33,314 bases of DNA, taken from Lactifluus volemus (Eukaryota > Basidiomycota > Agaricomycetes > Russulales > Russulaceae). Shown in pieces: positions 1 to 9,269 of the stretch (within the stretch, counting starts at the first letter, position 1; each line of letters opens with the position of its first letter). A program made the position numbers and the translations under genes. A model generated the notes under the pieces. It made no database searches. It worked only from the letters and a program-made list of their open reading frames with translations, and was not told the DNA's origin. The DNA is taken from contig WTXI01000370.1 of the NCBI GenBank assembly GCA_022376515.1, forward strand, positions 1 through 33,314, given 5' to 3'.

Positions 1-272
1 TCTCTCCCCATAGGTCACAGTGACATGAAATCGTCTTTTCTTCCCAAGGAAGGTCTTGAGACGGGGTAGATTTTGAGCTCTGAGTACTGGAAGGGGACAG
101 AAGTTTGCTACTTGTCTGAGAGTGATCATAGAAATACGTACCAGTCACCTTCAGCAATCCTGGTTGGATTTCGCTGGGTTGAGGGCGACTGACTGATGTT
201 ACACCTGGCCTACAGTAATGATTAACAAAGGGACATCGGGTGAGAGACGTTGGCATACAAATTTGAGCTCAT
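1..272 (-). CDS. NWD (NACHT-WD40 STAND) paralog, 5' end with C2 domain, cut by window edge
   Basis: These are the first exons of a second C2-NACHT-WD40 gene reading leftward off the window. Inferred exons are 227-272, 142-192 and 1-86, with introns at 193-226 (34 nt) and 87-141 (55 nt). They have the same lengths and phases as the complete paralog at 21351-21690. The ATG at 272 is chosen because it is conserved between the copies. The visible part of the C2-like domain (from VLRAQNLP to VTYGER) has the same residues as the right copy, with a few silent differences, which suggests it is still constrained. C2 domains generally bind phospholipid membranes or proteins. The NACHT and WD40 parts, if present, lie outside the window. 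Confidence 0.75.
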
Positions 273-1027
273 CTGAGTGTATGCAAATGTAGTATTCCTT
301 AGATTGAGATACAGGTAAGACTCGGAAGGTGGGAGGTGATATGAGAGATCGGGGCGGCAATCACTCAGGGCTGGACTGACGGCGCTTCTTTATCGATCTC
401 CAACAACAATAACAAACATTAGTCAAGGTTGTTGAACGCTGTCCTGGTGCTCGTCCGTCTGACTCGAGGCATATTATGATGGCGTAAGTTCAAACCTGGC
501 CTTGTTGTCGAATTGCCGTCATTGCTTTCCAATTCCCCAATGTCGCACCTGGCAGTGAAAGCGGGTAAATTTAAAAAGGGTGTTGGATCGCGCCCTGTTG
601 CTTTGGCTTCGAGGTGACAATATGTGCCAGTATTTCGGTTGTCCGTTCCTAGTAGCCCACTTTCCGCTACTACAGCATGCACTTTCGATCACCTGTCGAC
701 TCATCCGCCAAATCAGCTTCAAGTCACCCACCCTCATGTCCGAATAGGTTGAGCTTTTACCTTAACACCCATACCATATGCTTAACACTAGGTAATTAGA
801 GGTCAAAGATGTATTGAAAGGCACTCAAATCACCGTAGAAAGAAAAACATTACTAGCCACTTGCATGGCCAGTTGACCAAGAATGAATAGCTTATAGCTT
901 ACTGTAATGGCGTGCAGGGCTTCAAGCGCGCGGGTGCTACTTCACCGCAGCTTTTTCCGCGCATCATCATTCTATCATATACGGTCAGAAAGATTTTATT
1001 ATTTGACTGAAAGGTTTGACGCTTGAC
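273..1027. other. Divergent intergenic region between NWD and FIST copies, left
   Basis: This stretch separates the NWD start (minus strand) from the FIST start (plus strand) and presumably held promoters for both. I see no coding region. It contains the uninterrupted target site (ctact at about 926-930) where the right copy received its copia element, so it is the empty-site allele for that insertion. Confidence 0.6.
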
Positions 1028-2405
1028 ATGACGACTACCCGAGGGCCGAAGCGCATCCTCTATCCGCATCCTCCAGCAGAGCTCACCGCTCATCCGCTCC
1101 TCTTCACAATCTCCACAAATACACCTCTCTCATCACTCCCATCTCTTGTCACCGCGCTTCCATCTTTTCTTCGTTTGGCAGCGTCGGATGCCTATCCACA
1201 GCGAGCCACTCCAACGCTCTCATTGCCTGCTCGTTGGCGTTTTTTTCGTAAAGAGGATGCGACGCCATTTCGTAGCGACATACTCGGGAGACCAGAGAGG
1301 CAATTCGGGGGATGGCATGCAATGAGGAACAAGGGAGAGGAGGAGATTGTTCAACGCGTACAAGTTGGGTTGACGGAGAGCGTGGATTGGGAAAAAATAT
1401 GGAGTCGTAGCCCAGAAGGCAACATATTGCCCTTAGCGCTACGGGGACTTAGGTACGTGCATCCCTTCCACTCGTCCCGTTGTGCGATAACTCTGTCAAG
1501 CCATAGAAGAAAGGACGTGCATACAATCACCACCCTCACAGATAACGCTCCTCAGGGCCTCAATAAATCACTTTCCTCTTTTCCACGTGCGACCAAGGTC
1601 CGCTCTCCTTTACGCGTGTTGCACGGCATCCCGCACTGATTTTCTCTTCAAAGCTAGGCCTTTTTGGCTCTTCCACGCCCTTCGCGACGGGAAGACCTTA
1701 TATACTTCTCTATTATGGCTCGGTAAACTCTTCTGGTGCCGTTGGGATCGCTCTCTCGGCTGGTCCACGGCCAACCTTACAGACGACATTCCATGGGCTA
1801 CGCGCCATAATGGAGCCACTCAAAGTGACTCGGTGTGTCCATTTTCTTCGATGGTAGCCTACATAAGAATTATATGCGCTCATTTCTTTATGCAGGTCAG
1901 AGGGTAATCTCGTCAATGAGCTCGATAACGTGAACCTGACTACGCTCCTCATTTCTGCTATCGAGAAGAGTGCGCTCACCGGCCGAGCAGCTAAGGGCGA
2001 TGAATTCTGTACTGCGTGATGATGACCTATGGGAAATACGCCACATCATGTCTGGCGGCCCCTCGTGCGGGACGATGGCACTTGAGACAGAGACCGCTCC
2101 TGGGGAGGGCACGTCCGTTCAGGTACGGCACCTGTTTCACTATGGCGGTCTGTGGAAAAAATATTGAGATATTGTTTGAATAGCTATCTCACCGTCCCAA
2201 TGACGATGCTGTGCCCATAGTCTGGCCTCACTTATTGTTGGCTGCGCTAGAGTCCGACTCGGCACCAGTTGAAAAAGAAAATTCGGTCACAATTGTTGAA
2301 CACGCGTTCGTGGCTGCGAGCGAGAATGGATTCATGGTGAGTCGCAGTGACGAGGTGGCCTGGACGTGCACTGCTCCTGGCTCTGTGGCTCAGCTGGGAT
2401 GGTGA
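1028..2405 (+). pseudogene. FIST-domain gene, left copy, decayed
   Basis: Spliced segments resemble fungal FIST (F-box and intracellular signal transduction) domain proteins, recognised from memory of the family. An N-terminal exon starts at ATG 1028 (LLFTISTNTPLSSLPSLV, then ATPFRSDILGRPERQFGGWH, then VDWEKIWSRSPEGN) and ends at a GTACGT donor near 1453. A short exon (DNAPQGLNKSL) follows. Then come GLRAI and a GTGTGT-donor intron ending TATGCAG near 1903, SEGNLVNELDN..LLISAIEK, and a last exon (PIVWPH..LLAALESDSA..EHAFVAASENGF) ending at 2405. Lesions are a frameshift near 1600-1640 and a loss of about 8 bp near 2009, which shifts the frame before MSGGPSCGTMALE. FIST proteins are thought to sense small ligands; this copy should not make a full-length product. 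The divergent partner is an NWD gene. Confidence 0.6.
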
Positions 2406-2425
2406 TCATGCAAGCTGAGTAGAAT

Positions 2426-2600
2426 GTTAGTTGCGTGTTCAGATATTGCAATCGAAATGCGGGCATTTGTGGCATTTTTCACAAGTTGTTAGGGTAAGAT
2501 GCAATAGAGATAAGAGACTTGTTCGTCTGAAAAGCCTTTCTTCCATGGGTATATCGTCTCAAACGAGACGACTTGTGGTTCGAGCTGTTGCCAGTAGAGG
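2426..2600. other. Single-copy stretch left of the hAT insertion
   Basis: These 175 bases lie between the end of the duplicated block and the hAT target site. They form one piece of the ancestral sequence (with 5261-5301 and 5924-6175) into which three transposons were inserted. There is an open frame on the plus strand, but no recognisable product. Confidence 0.5.
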
Positions 2601-2608
2601 GATGAGTC

Positions 2609-5252
2609 TAGTGTTGCGGGGGCTTGCGGCTATTGACAGCTTAGCTGTAAGCCGGAGCCGGCTTATCCTTAGCCGGATGTAGCCGAGCCCCGGCTAGCCC
2701 CCATTTTAGTTAGACTGTAGACGGCTTCCAATCACAACTGAGCCCGGCTAAGCCTACCCGAAAGCCGGGGCTGGTCACATGATCCATTTCAACCAAGACG
2801 TGGCAACTCGGTATCGCTTCCCCCATGCGCTCTCCTCTGTCACCACGTTCCCCCACTTCTCTATCCCCTCTGTCGCTGGTAGGTTTTCATCACTGCTGGA
2901 TCATCATTTGCTAATTGAATGAGTTGCAGTTCATGGAGTCTCAAGGCTGTACACATAGTTATGTTGGCCAAGACCCCTCTGGAGTGACAAAGCTGGTCGC
3001 TCTATCCCCCCCTGGCTGTGACGGGCTTGGCATTGCACACTGCATGCAAAGTCTACTCTAAACACCCTTCTCCTGTCCTTGACACCAGCCGCATTGCCGA
3101 CCCCGAGGCTGAGGCCTTTGGGATGACCCCTCGTCATTGCAGGAGCAACCCCAGCTGGCTCGTAATTGCCACGCCTCGCTTCCCATGAAGGGCAGTGCCC
3201 ACTCCTCGTCAGTGTCCAAGCTTATACTCTCAATCCTTGCCTAAATTACTTACCACCCCAAGCTAGAGCGGACCCCACCACTACAACACAGAATTCCTCA
3301 GGGGACGATGCAACCGCCGGTGGTAGAAGCTTGTTGTGCGGGTGGGGCGGAGCTAGGGGCAACAGGTACTACCTGCTGCTGCATTGTCGTCGCCTGTGCT
3401 GCGGATGTAGTTGCCGCTGGTGTCGCGACGATGGTTGACATGGGCGCCGGAGTCGGCTCTGTGGGTGCGCTGCTCGTGCACAAGACTGATGATGCGCGCA
3501 GCGTGTCACGCGGAATCGCTATTCTCGAGACGATGGTGCAGCGCGGGGGCAACATGTGTCATGATGCCGTTCAGACCCTCTGCCGGCTCGTCTCTGCGCT
3601 GCGCGGACTCGAACCGTTGACCAAGCAGGAACAAGAAGAGGAGGACAACGAGGGAGAGGAAGAAGGACGCGAGTGGGAGTGGGCGAAACTACTCCCCGCT
3701 CGCTTGTTCAGCGCCGATCCGGGCCTACTCTCTCTGGACACACGTGCACGTAATACTCCCTACCGAAGCCCTCAGTGCGTCCGCGAGCGAATCGCTGCTC
3801 ACGTGGTTCATGGAGAAAGAGCCCGAAATTGTGTGGGAGACCGATACGCCGCACGACGCACGCACGCAGTGGGCCATGCTCTGCGCCGAGGTTATCATGC
3901 GCAGCGCTCCTTCCCCGTCGTCGTCGTCGTCGACACCGCTCCTCCGCATGTTTTGGGGCGGCGCTAGCAGCAGGCGCAGGACATGGGACTGGCCCGCAGA
4001 CGTGCGCGCGCTTGTGTGGCGCACGTTTGCGGAGCGGTGGAGGGCGCTTGCGAAAGGGTGGGAAGAAGCCCCGGTACTCCTTAGTGTGCCATTTGCGTCA
4101 GTGTGCTCCGTCTTTCCCTTTGCTTCTTCTGCTAATTTGGAATTCGTAAATAGTGACAAGGATGGATGGGAGATGAGCACGGAAGATCTCGATGTGTGGG
4201 ACGCGATGTTGCAGTCTTGTCTCGAATACGTGCTCGATGAGGGTGCGGACGCCGCGCGCGTACTCGATCACGTCGCGGGCACCATCGCGAGCACGCATAT
4301 CCCAACCGGCGCGTCTGCCACGCGTGCGGCGGACATACTGCTCGGCCATCTCGAGGTATCTCTGTCGCCGCAACCGCATGACGCAGCACCTGCACTGTTG
4401 CTGGCGTTTGTGAACGACACGTTGGTCAGCACGTACCCGCCCGAGCCCCAGGACAAGGTAGTGTCCATGTGGCTCTTGCGCGCGGTGAAGAAAGTCGTGG
4501 GCGCGCTCCCCGCCAGGATGCTGCGCGAGGCCGTCAGTGCCTTGTAGGAGGGCCTCGGTGTGTGGGTTGCAGATCAGTACCAGGTGTTCACGATGGAAGA
4601 ATATGCATTCGATATGGGTGGTTTCCCTTTTTTCGTTTTTCACCCTTCACTCACGCTGGGTTGCCTGGTTCTGACGGCACGGCAACAGGTGAACTCGTTG
4701 GCAGTACAGAGCTCTGCTGCACCATCGAATGCCGCCCCCTCGCAACAACCATGTTGACCTTGGCCTTTGTCATGACCAAAGGTGGCCAGGCTATCACCAG
4801 CATACTCGTTGTCTACCCAGATCTGTATGCTGTCCCCCCGTTTCCCCACCTGGACCCGAACCAGTCGCAAAGCGAAGTAAGCGGCGTGCTGAGTCGTTCA
4901 AAGGCTGTGTTGGGCGTGCCAAGCGGGGCCATGATCGACCATGGCCAACAGAGCAGCATACCCCCACTTTTGCCACATTGTTGAGCGATTTATCAACCCT
5001 CGCCCTCCTGGTCTTCCCCGTCTGGCGTGCACACACCGTGGAGTTCTCGAGTGTCTGAAAAGTAGTATTACATAATGAGTTTGAGTTTGAGACTAAGCCA
5101 GACTAAGCCAACGAGCCTTATGCTCTAAGCTGTGGCTTAGCCTTGGCTAAAGGGCCTGGCTAAGGTGGCTCGGCTTAATCTGGCAAGCCGATGCCATGGC
5201 TAAATGCGGCTCGGCTCCGGCTAGCTCCGGCTCGTCGAGCCCCGCAACACTA
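2609..5252. mobile_element. Non-autonomous hAT transposon with 8-bp target duplication
   Basis: The element is 2,644 bp. It is flanked by the perfect 8-bp direct repeat GATGAGTC (2601-2608 and 5253-5260), the size expected for hAT. Its ends are inverted: TAGTGTTGCGGGGGCT on the left and TAGTGTTGCGGGGCT read inward from the right. About 100-160 bp inside each end are dense AGCCGG, GGCTAAG and GGCTTAGCC motifs in both orientations, like hAT subterminal transposase-binding repeats. No transposase, BED finger or hATC dimerisation motif is visible in any frame, so it would need a partner in trans. The interior is G+C-rich and carries a captured gene fragment. Confidence 0.92.
3308..4620 (+). pseudogene. 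Captured host-gene fragment inside hAT, possibly Rif1-like helical repeats
   Basis: Two long overlapping frames read as one broken protein. 3308-3740 includes SVSRGIAILETMVQRGGNM and an acidic Glu-rich loop. From 3744 a second frame runs to a TAG at 4544-4546 and beyond it (EGLGVWVADQYQVF to about 4620). The style is alpha-helical (ARM/HEAT-like), with many Leu/Ala/Trp helices. The end (LLRAVKKVVGALPARMLREAVSAL, stop, EGL.VWVAD.Y..FT.EEYAFD) reminds me of the N-terminal helical region of fungal Rif1 telomere/replication-timing proteins. This is a memory-based guess. The TAG sits where a Gln (CAG) would fit, and the frame change near 3745 is a second lesion. It is clearly not a transposase. 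Confidence 0.42.
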
Positions 5253-5306
5253 GATGAGTCGGTTGACAATCCTTGGTTCAGTAACTTTTCGTCGCCTTTT
5301 GTTTTA

Positions 5307-5918
5307 TGTTATGGACCGACACGTGCTTGCTGACTCATACTATACATTTTTCGGACTGCTGACTCATTTCTGCTGACTCCCTTTTTTGCTTATGTGAATG
5401 GACTGCCGATCGCTTTGTTTCAGATCGCTTACTTACTTCTCTCACGATACAGCCTCACGCAGCACCGTACAGCCTCAAGCAACAGCCACATGCACAGGAT
5501 GACTTGCTGATTCCTGGAACATGTTTCAAACCCTGAAAGCTGTACGAAGGTCACAGCCCCTACGGCTGTGTACATAGCCTCGTTCTCTTCTATATAAACC
5601 TTGTACTTTCTGCCCTAGAGACCTTAAGTCTCAGTTTTGTTTCGCAATCCAAGTCTTCTATCTATTAGAACCTTGCTTGCCTAGAAGCATCAGACCTGAG
5701 AGAACCCTCTTGACATCACGTCTTTCGACTTCTTGACACTTTGGTCTTATCCCTAAAGCCCAAAAGCCCTTGACCTCTGAAACGCTCTTGACTTAGTCGT
5801 TTACTAAGTCTCCTCTTTATCGAACCTTTGATCTTGACTTGCACGTCTTGCAAGTCTAGTTCTTGACTTCACGAACGAACGTACACTTCGTACAAAGGTC
5901 CTACTTGGAACCTTAACA
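5307..5918. mobile_element. Solo LTR (612 bp) with 5-bp target duplication
   Basis: The sequence begins TGTTATGG and ends CCTTAACA, giving TG...CA termini. It is flanked by the perfect direct repeat TTTTA (5302-5306 and 5919-5923). A TATA box (tatataaa, 5591-5598) lies in the middle, as expected at a U3/R boundary of a plus-oriented LTR. The last 250 bases carry CTTGAC six times. No internal retrotransposon coding sequence adjoins it, so it is probably the product of LTR-LTR recombination of a gypsy- or copia-type element. The family cannot be assigned. Confidence 0.85.
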
Positions 5919-5923
5919 TTTTA

Positions 5924-6175
5924 GGTCGCATGATCGCATGATAGGTGATAACGGTGTATCACCATCTCCGGCTTTCTCGGTGGGCTTTAGCTCTTCCCAC
6001 TGGCAGTCCATGGCATTCCAGGAGAAGAGAAGTGGTATTGAGTACTATATTACAAACCATCCTTCCGGTATCAAACTATGTGTCTATACAATTGAAAATT
6101 CTACTGTAGAGGAAGACAACCAAGATAACGACCTGATCACTGGTAACCAAAGAAAAAATTGTGATAATGGCAGGT
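5924..6175. other. Ancestral sequence between solo LTR and LINE
   Basis: About 250 bases of pre-insertion sequence. A plus-strand open frame (5938-6177) with a non-repetitive composition could be an exon remnant, ending next to a possible GTAATG donor at 6174, but no product is recognised. After removing the LINE this segment joins directly to 14228. Confidence 0.4.
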
Positions 6176-6190
6176 AATGATAGTGGTATC
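6176..6190. repeat. LINE target-site duplication, left
   Basis: The 15-bp AATGATAGTGGTATC here is repeated exactly at 14213-14227 after the poly-A tail. This is the signature of target-primed reverse transcription. Confidence 0.95.
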
Positions 6191-6348
6191 CAGCAGCTCC
6201 TTGACCTCCTACCACCACCATCCCTAGTCAGAACCCGCCTGGTATCTCGCGACCTGACTCGTTTTTCCTCAACGTTCTACTACCTGACTCTGCTATCATC
6301 GTCCTTGTTTGTTTTTGTCGACATTTCCCCTCCTTTCTCCCTCCTCCA

Positions 6349-8037
6349 ATGGACCCCGTTGTCCCACCTCCTTCCTCTGGGGAACCCCCCGCCCTCCCCG
6401 TCCCTTACACCCCTCTACACCCTTCCCTGCCTGTCCCTGTCCCTCCCGGCCTCCGGGACGTGCACCTTGTCACCGGAGCTTCCTCCCTACCCGCTTTCAC
6501 CATAGACCTCCTCCCTACCCCTCCTTCCTCTTTTTTCGACGTGACCGCCAACGGCAGTGTCACCAGGGCGGCTCTCGAATGCCTTGGGGAGTTTTTCAGC
6601 CACGGTTTCACCACTTCTTCCTCCCCCCCGAATTCTGCCATCCCCAGAGAGCTCTGGTTCTGTGTCGCAGCCAATATCATCCTCCAAATCCATGGGGGCA
6701 TGCGCCGCTCTTGCATGACCCTCGACCCTGACAACCCTGGTGACACCCACCCCCTCCCTCACCCCTCCCCCGAACTGGAATCCTCAGTGGTCGCTACCGC
6801 TGCCGGAATCCGAGCAATTGACTCCTTTTTTTCCACCTTTAGCACTGACCCTGCCCACTGGTCCCTGTGCATGCGTTGCCTCGAGAATTGCGAGACGGCC
6901 TCGGTGGAACAACACTTCCAGGCTGCCCTCATGTCCTGTGGCCACGACGTTCAGGTGGCTCATACGTCCGTCTTTAATGCCGCCCATCGCGATCTTTCCC
7001 AATTGGCTGATCGCTGGGTCACCGATCAACTCACGGAAATTAAGGCTGCCTTGATCCAGCATGTCCTTAATCTCCCCTCTGACACCTCCCATCCTGAACT
7101 CAATACTTGGGTCCGTGACATGGCCCTGCACATCTCCGATCGCGTAATCCCCTCTCTGGCAGAGGAAGAGCGCCGCACCACCATTGCTGCCTTGACCCGT
7201 GAGTCCCTGGATGACGCACGGGCCCAAGTGACCGCCCTTCACAAGGACGAATTCGCCCGCCTACAGACACAAGCCTCCCGCGAACTCTCTGAAGAGTACG
7301 AGGCCTACCGCGCTTCCCTTCGTCAACAAATGGACGCCGATTTTCTCGCTTACAAACAACAACTCCGCATCAAAGCCCAGGAAGCCAAGGAAGCAGCCCG
7401 CATCGCTGCAGTCCAGGCGCTGCCCCCTCCTCCGAAATCTGCTGCTAAATCCTCCCGCAAGACCCATCGCGTCGACCCCCTCGCGCGCCCCCCATCCCGG
7501 GCCCAGTCTGCTCACCCTTCCCCCAATCGCACTCCTCAAGCGTCTCCAATCTGCCCCCCAGACGATCCCCCTGCTCTTTTCCTCCCGGGTCCGGGAATCC
7601 CTCCAGCCTCCCCCGACCATACCTCGACCGTGCAACCCTTTCAACCCCTCACTCCGGCCCCTCTCCCTGCAGACCCTCCTGCCCCCCTCCCTACAACCTC
7701 ATCTGTGCCAGGCCTCTCTGAGATCATGGCTCACCTCTCATCGCTCTCATCCAAAGTGAAGAACCTTGACTTCAGAGTAGAAGCACTAGAGGGCTACCCT
7801 GACTTCGGCCCCGACTTCGAAATGGACTATGGAGACCCTCCGCAGACCGCTGTGCCGCCCCTCCCCCAGCCCACGGGATGGGACGACCCTTCTCCTCCCC
7901 CTGTCGCACGCATCGACGATCACTCTTTTCCCCCCCTCCCCCCTGCTCACGCACCACCTATATCTACACCCGCCTTCTCAAGATGTCCCGCGCCCAGCTT
8001 CTGGCCGCTTACCACGCCAAATGGGGCAAAAAACTGA
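6349..8037 (+). CDS. LINE ORF0: proline-rich protein with coiled coil
   Basis: An uninterrupted 562-residue frame starting at an ATG 158 nt inside the element. Residues 1-60 and about 360-460 are Pro/Ser-rich and probably disordered. Residues about 60-260 are a mixed, possibly helical domain with several Cys. Residues about 270-358 are a long charged helix (AEEERRTTIAALTRE onward, rich in E, R, Q, A), which predicts a coiled coil and thus self-association. It overlaps the next ORF by 55 nt, and that ORF lies in the -1 frame. By position it could be an RNA-binding or particle-assembly protein comparable to LINE ORF1p, but I recognise no named domain. A separate upstream ORF of this size is not part of the usual two-ORF description of LINEs. 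Confidence 0.7.
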   Translation: MDPVVPPPSSGEPPALPVPYTPLHPSLPVPVPPGLRDVHLVTGASSLPAFTIDLLPTPPSSFFDVTANGSVTRAALECLGEFFSHGFTTSSSPPNSAIPRELWFCVAANIILQIHGGMRRSCMTLDPDNPGDTHPLPHPSPELESSVVATAAGIRAIDSFFSTFSTDPAHWSLCMRCLENCETASVEQHFQAALMSCGHDVQVAHTSVFNAAHRDLSQLADRWVTDQLTEIKAALIQHVLNLPSDTSHPELNTWVRDMALHISDRVIPSLAEEERRTTIAALTRESLDDARAQVTALHKDEFARLQTQASRELSEEYEAYRASLRQQMDADFLAYKQQLRIKAQEAKEAARIAAVQALPPPPKSAAKSSRKTHRVDPLARPPSRAQSAHPSPNRTPQASPICPPDDPPALFLPGPGIPPASPDHTSTVQPFQPLTPAPLPADPPAPLPTTSSVPGLSEIMAHLSSLSSKVKNLDFRVEALEGYPDFGPDFEMDYGDPPQTAVPPLPQPTGWDDPSPPPVARIDDHSFPPLPPAHAPPISTPAFSRCPAPSFWPLTTPNGAKN

Positions 8038-9269
8038 CCAACACCAACCTCACGATCCCTGCCATCGTCGACCTTTACCTTACCAAACCTCTCAATCAGA
8101 AACCACAGCCCACCAAGGCCCCTCCCCCTTCTCTCACCACTGACTACCTACTCATCCGCACCTCCCCTGTCCTACTCCAAGAGCCCAAACGAGGCGATCA
8201 AGGGATGATCACCAGGGACCTCCAGAGGGCCATCTGGCAGTCCACAGTACCCTCCGACGGTGTCTCCCTCCTTGCCGGGCACTGGCAAGGCCCCAACTCA
8301 CACAACTTCGTCCTCACTTTTGCTGGTTCCCCTCCCATGGAGGCAATATTTCGCCTCCGGAAAATCCTCACAGATCCCTTCCCACCTTGCCTTCTAGCCC
8401 CACAGAAAGGCTCCGTCCGAGTCCTCCTGAATGCGGTCCCAGTCATCCGGGATGAGAATGGTAACCTTCCTTCTGAACAAGACATCCGCCGGGAACTGGA
8501 ATCCAACCCTGTCTGCTCCGGCATCACCTTCCTCGCCGCCCCCCGGTGGCTTAAGAAGGATATCAACTTCTTCGCTCGACACTCCTCCGTCCTCCTCAGC
8601 CTAGTTGATCCCGATGGGAGAACCGTCCCTTCTCTCATTCGCTCTCCTCCTGCCCTCTTCGGCCAACGAGTCACTGCGCAACGTTTTGAGGCCTGACCTA
8701 CTCTCCAACAGTGCACTCGCTGCTGGGCGTTGGGACACCAAGCCTCGCGCTGCCGCGTCCCCGAGAACAAAGTCATCTGCCCCCGCTGCGGTGGCCCTCA
8801 TCTTCTTGAACAACACGCCAACCTCTGCCCCAACCTTCTCTCACATAAAGAACTGTTAGCCTGTCACTGCGAGTCTACTTGCCTTAATTGCACACGGACC
8901 AAGAGGAAGTCGGGGAAAGGCCCCTCACCGGTCGGACACTCTGCCCTTGATGTCTCCTGCCCTCTTCATGCCGCCTACCATCTCCCAACCCCCTCTGATG
9001 GTGAAGAGGCCCCAGCCCCATCCTCACCCGTGCCTGCTACCTCTCGCGTCCCACCGGAGACCGCACCGGTCTCTGCTATCTCCAGGCCCCGTCCTGTGCC
9101 GATCTTTCATGACGTCAACCCGGTAGACGCGTCCAACTTCCCGGCTCACACCCTCTCCCTCGCCTCTCGACCAGACGGCCCCTCCCCCTCTGAACTTGCT
9201 GCTTTGTCGCCAGAGGAGCAACGTTGGCTCAAATTCGAACGCGCGGCTGCCCGACGCCAATGTCTCTAA
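7983..9269 (+). pseudogene. LINE ORF1: gag-like zinc-knuckle protein with in-frame TGA
   Basis: The frame starts at ATG 7983 inside the end of ORF0. It reads 237 codons to a TGA at 8694-8696, then continues in the same frame for 190 codons to TAA at 9267-9269. Straight after the TGA come a CCHC knuckle (CTRCWALGHQASRC, C-x2-C-x4-H-x4-C), a second Cys/His cluster (CPRCGGPHLLEQHANLC) and a third Cys-rich stretch, as in gag proteins of Tad-like LINEs that bind element RNA. The TGA therefore removes the nucleic-acid-binding half. A CGA to TGA transition would explain it. The first 237 codons have no recognised domain but are compatible with the globular part of LINE gag. The stop overlaps the ORF2 start by 10 nt. 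Confidence 0.75.

Larger units (their letters stand above)
1..2425 (+). repeat. Left copy of duplicated NWD-FIST block
   Basis: This block matches 21420-30035 in the same orientation. The right copy is longer because it carries a copia element and a second insertion of about 0.9 kb; without them the two copies have nearly equal length. Identity is high over the first 300 bases, where NWD exon lengths are conserved exactly, and lower with small indels over the FIST part. The duplicate starts left of the window, so its true length is unknown. Homology fades near 2425 and 30035, just past a shared segment containing gatcatgca. Confidence 0.93.
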
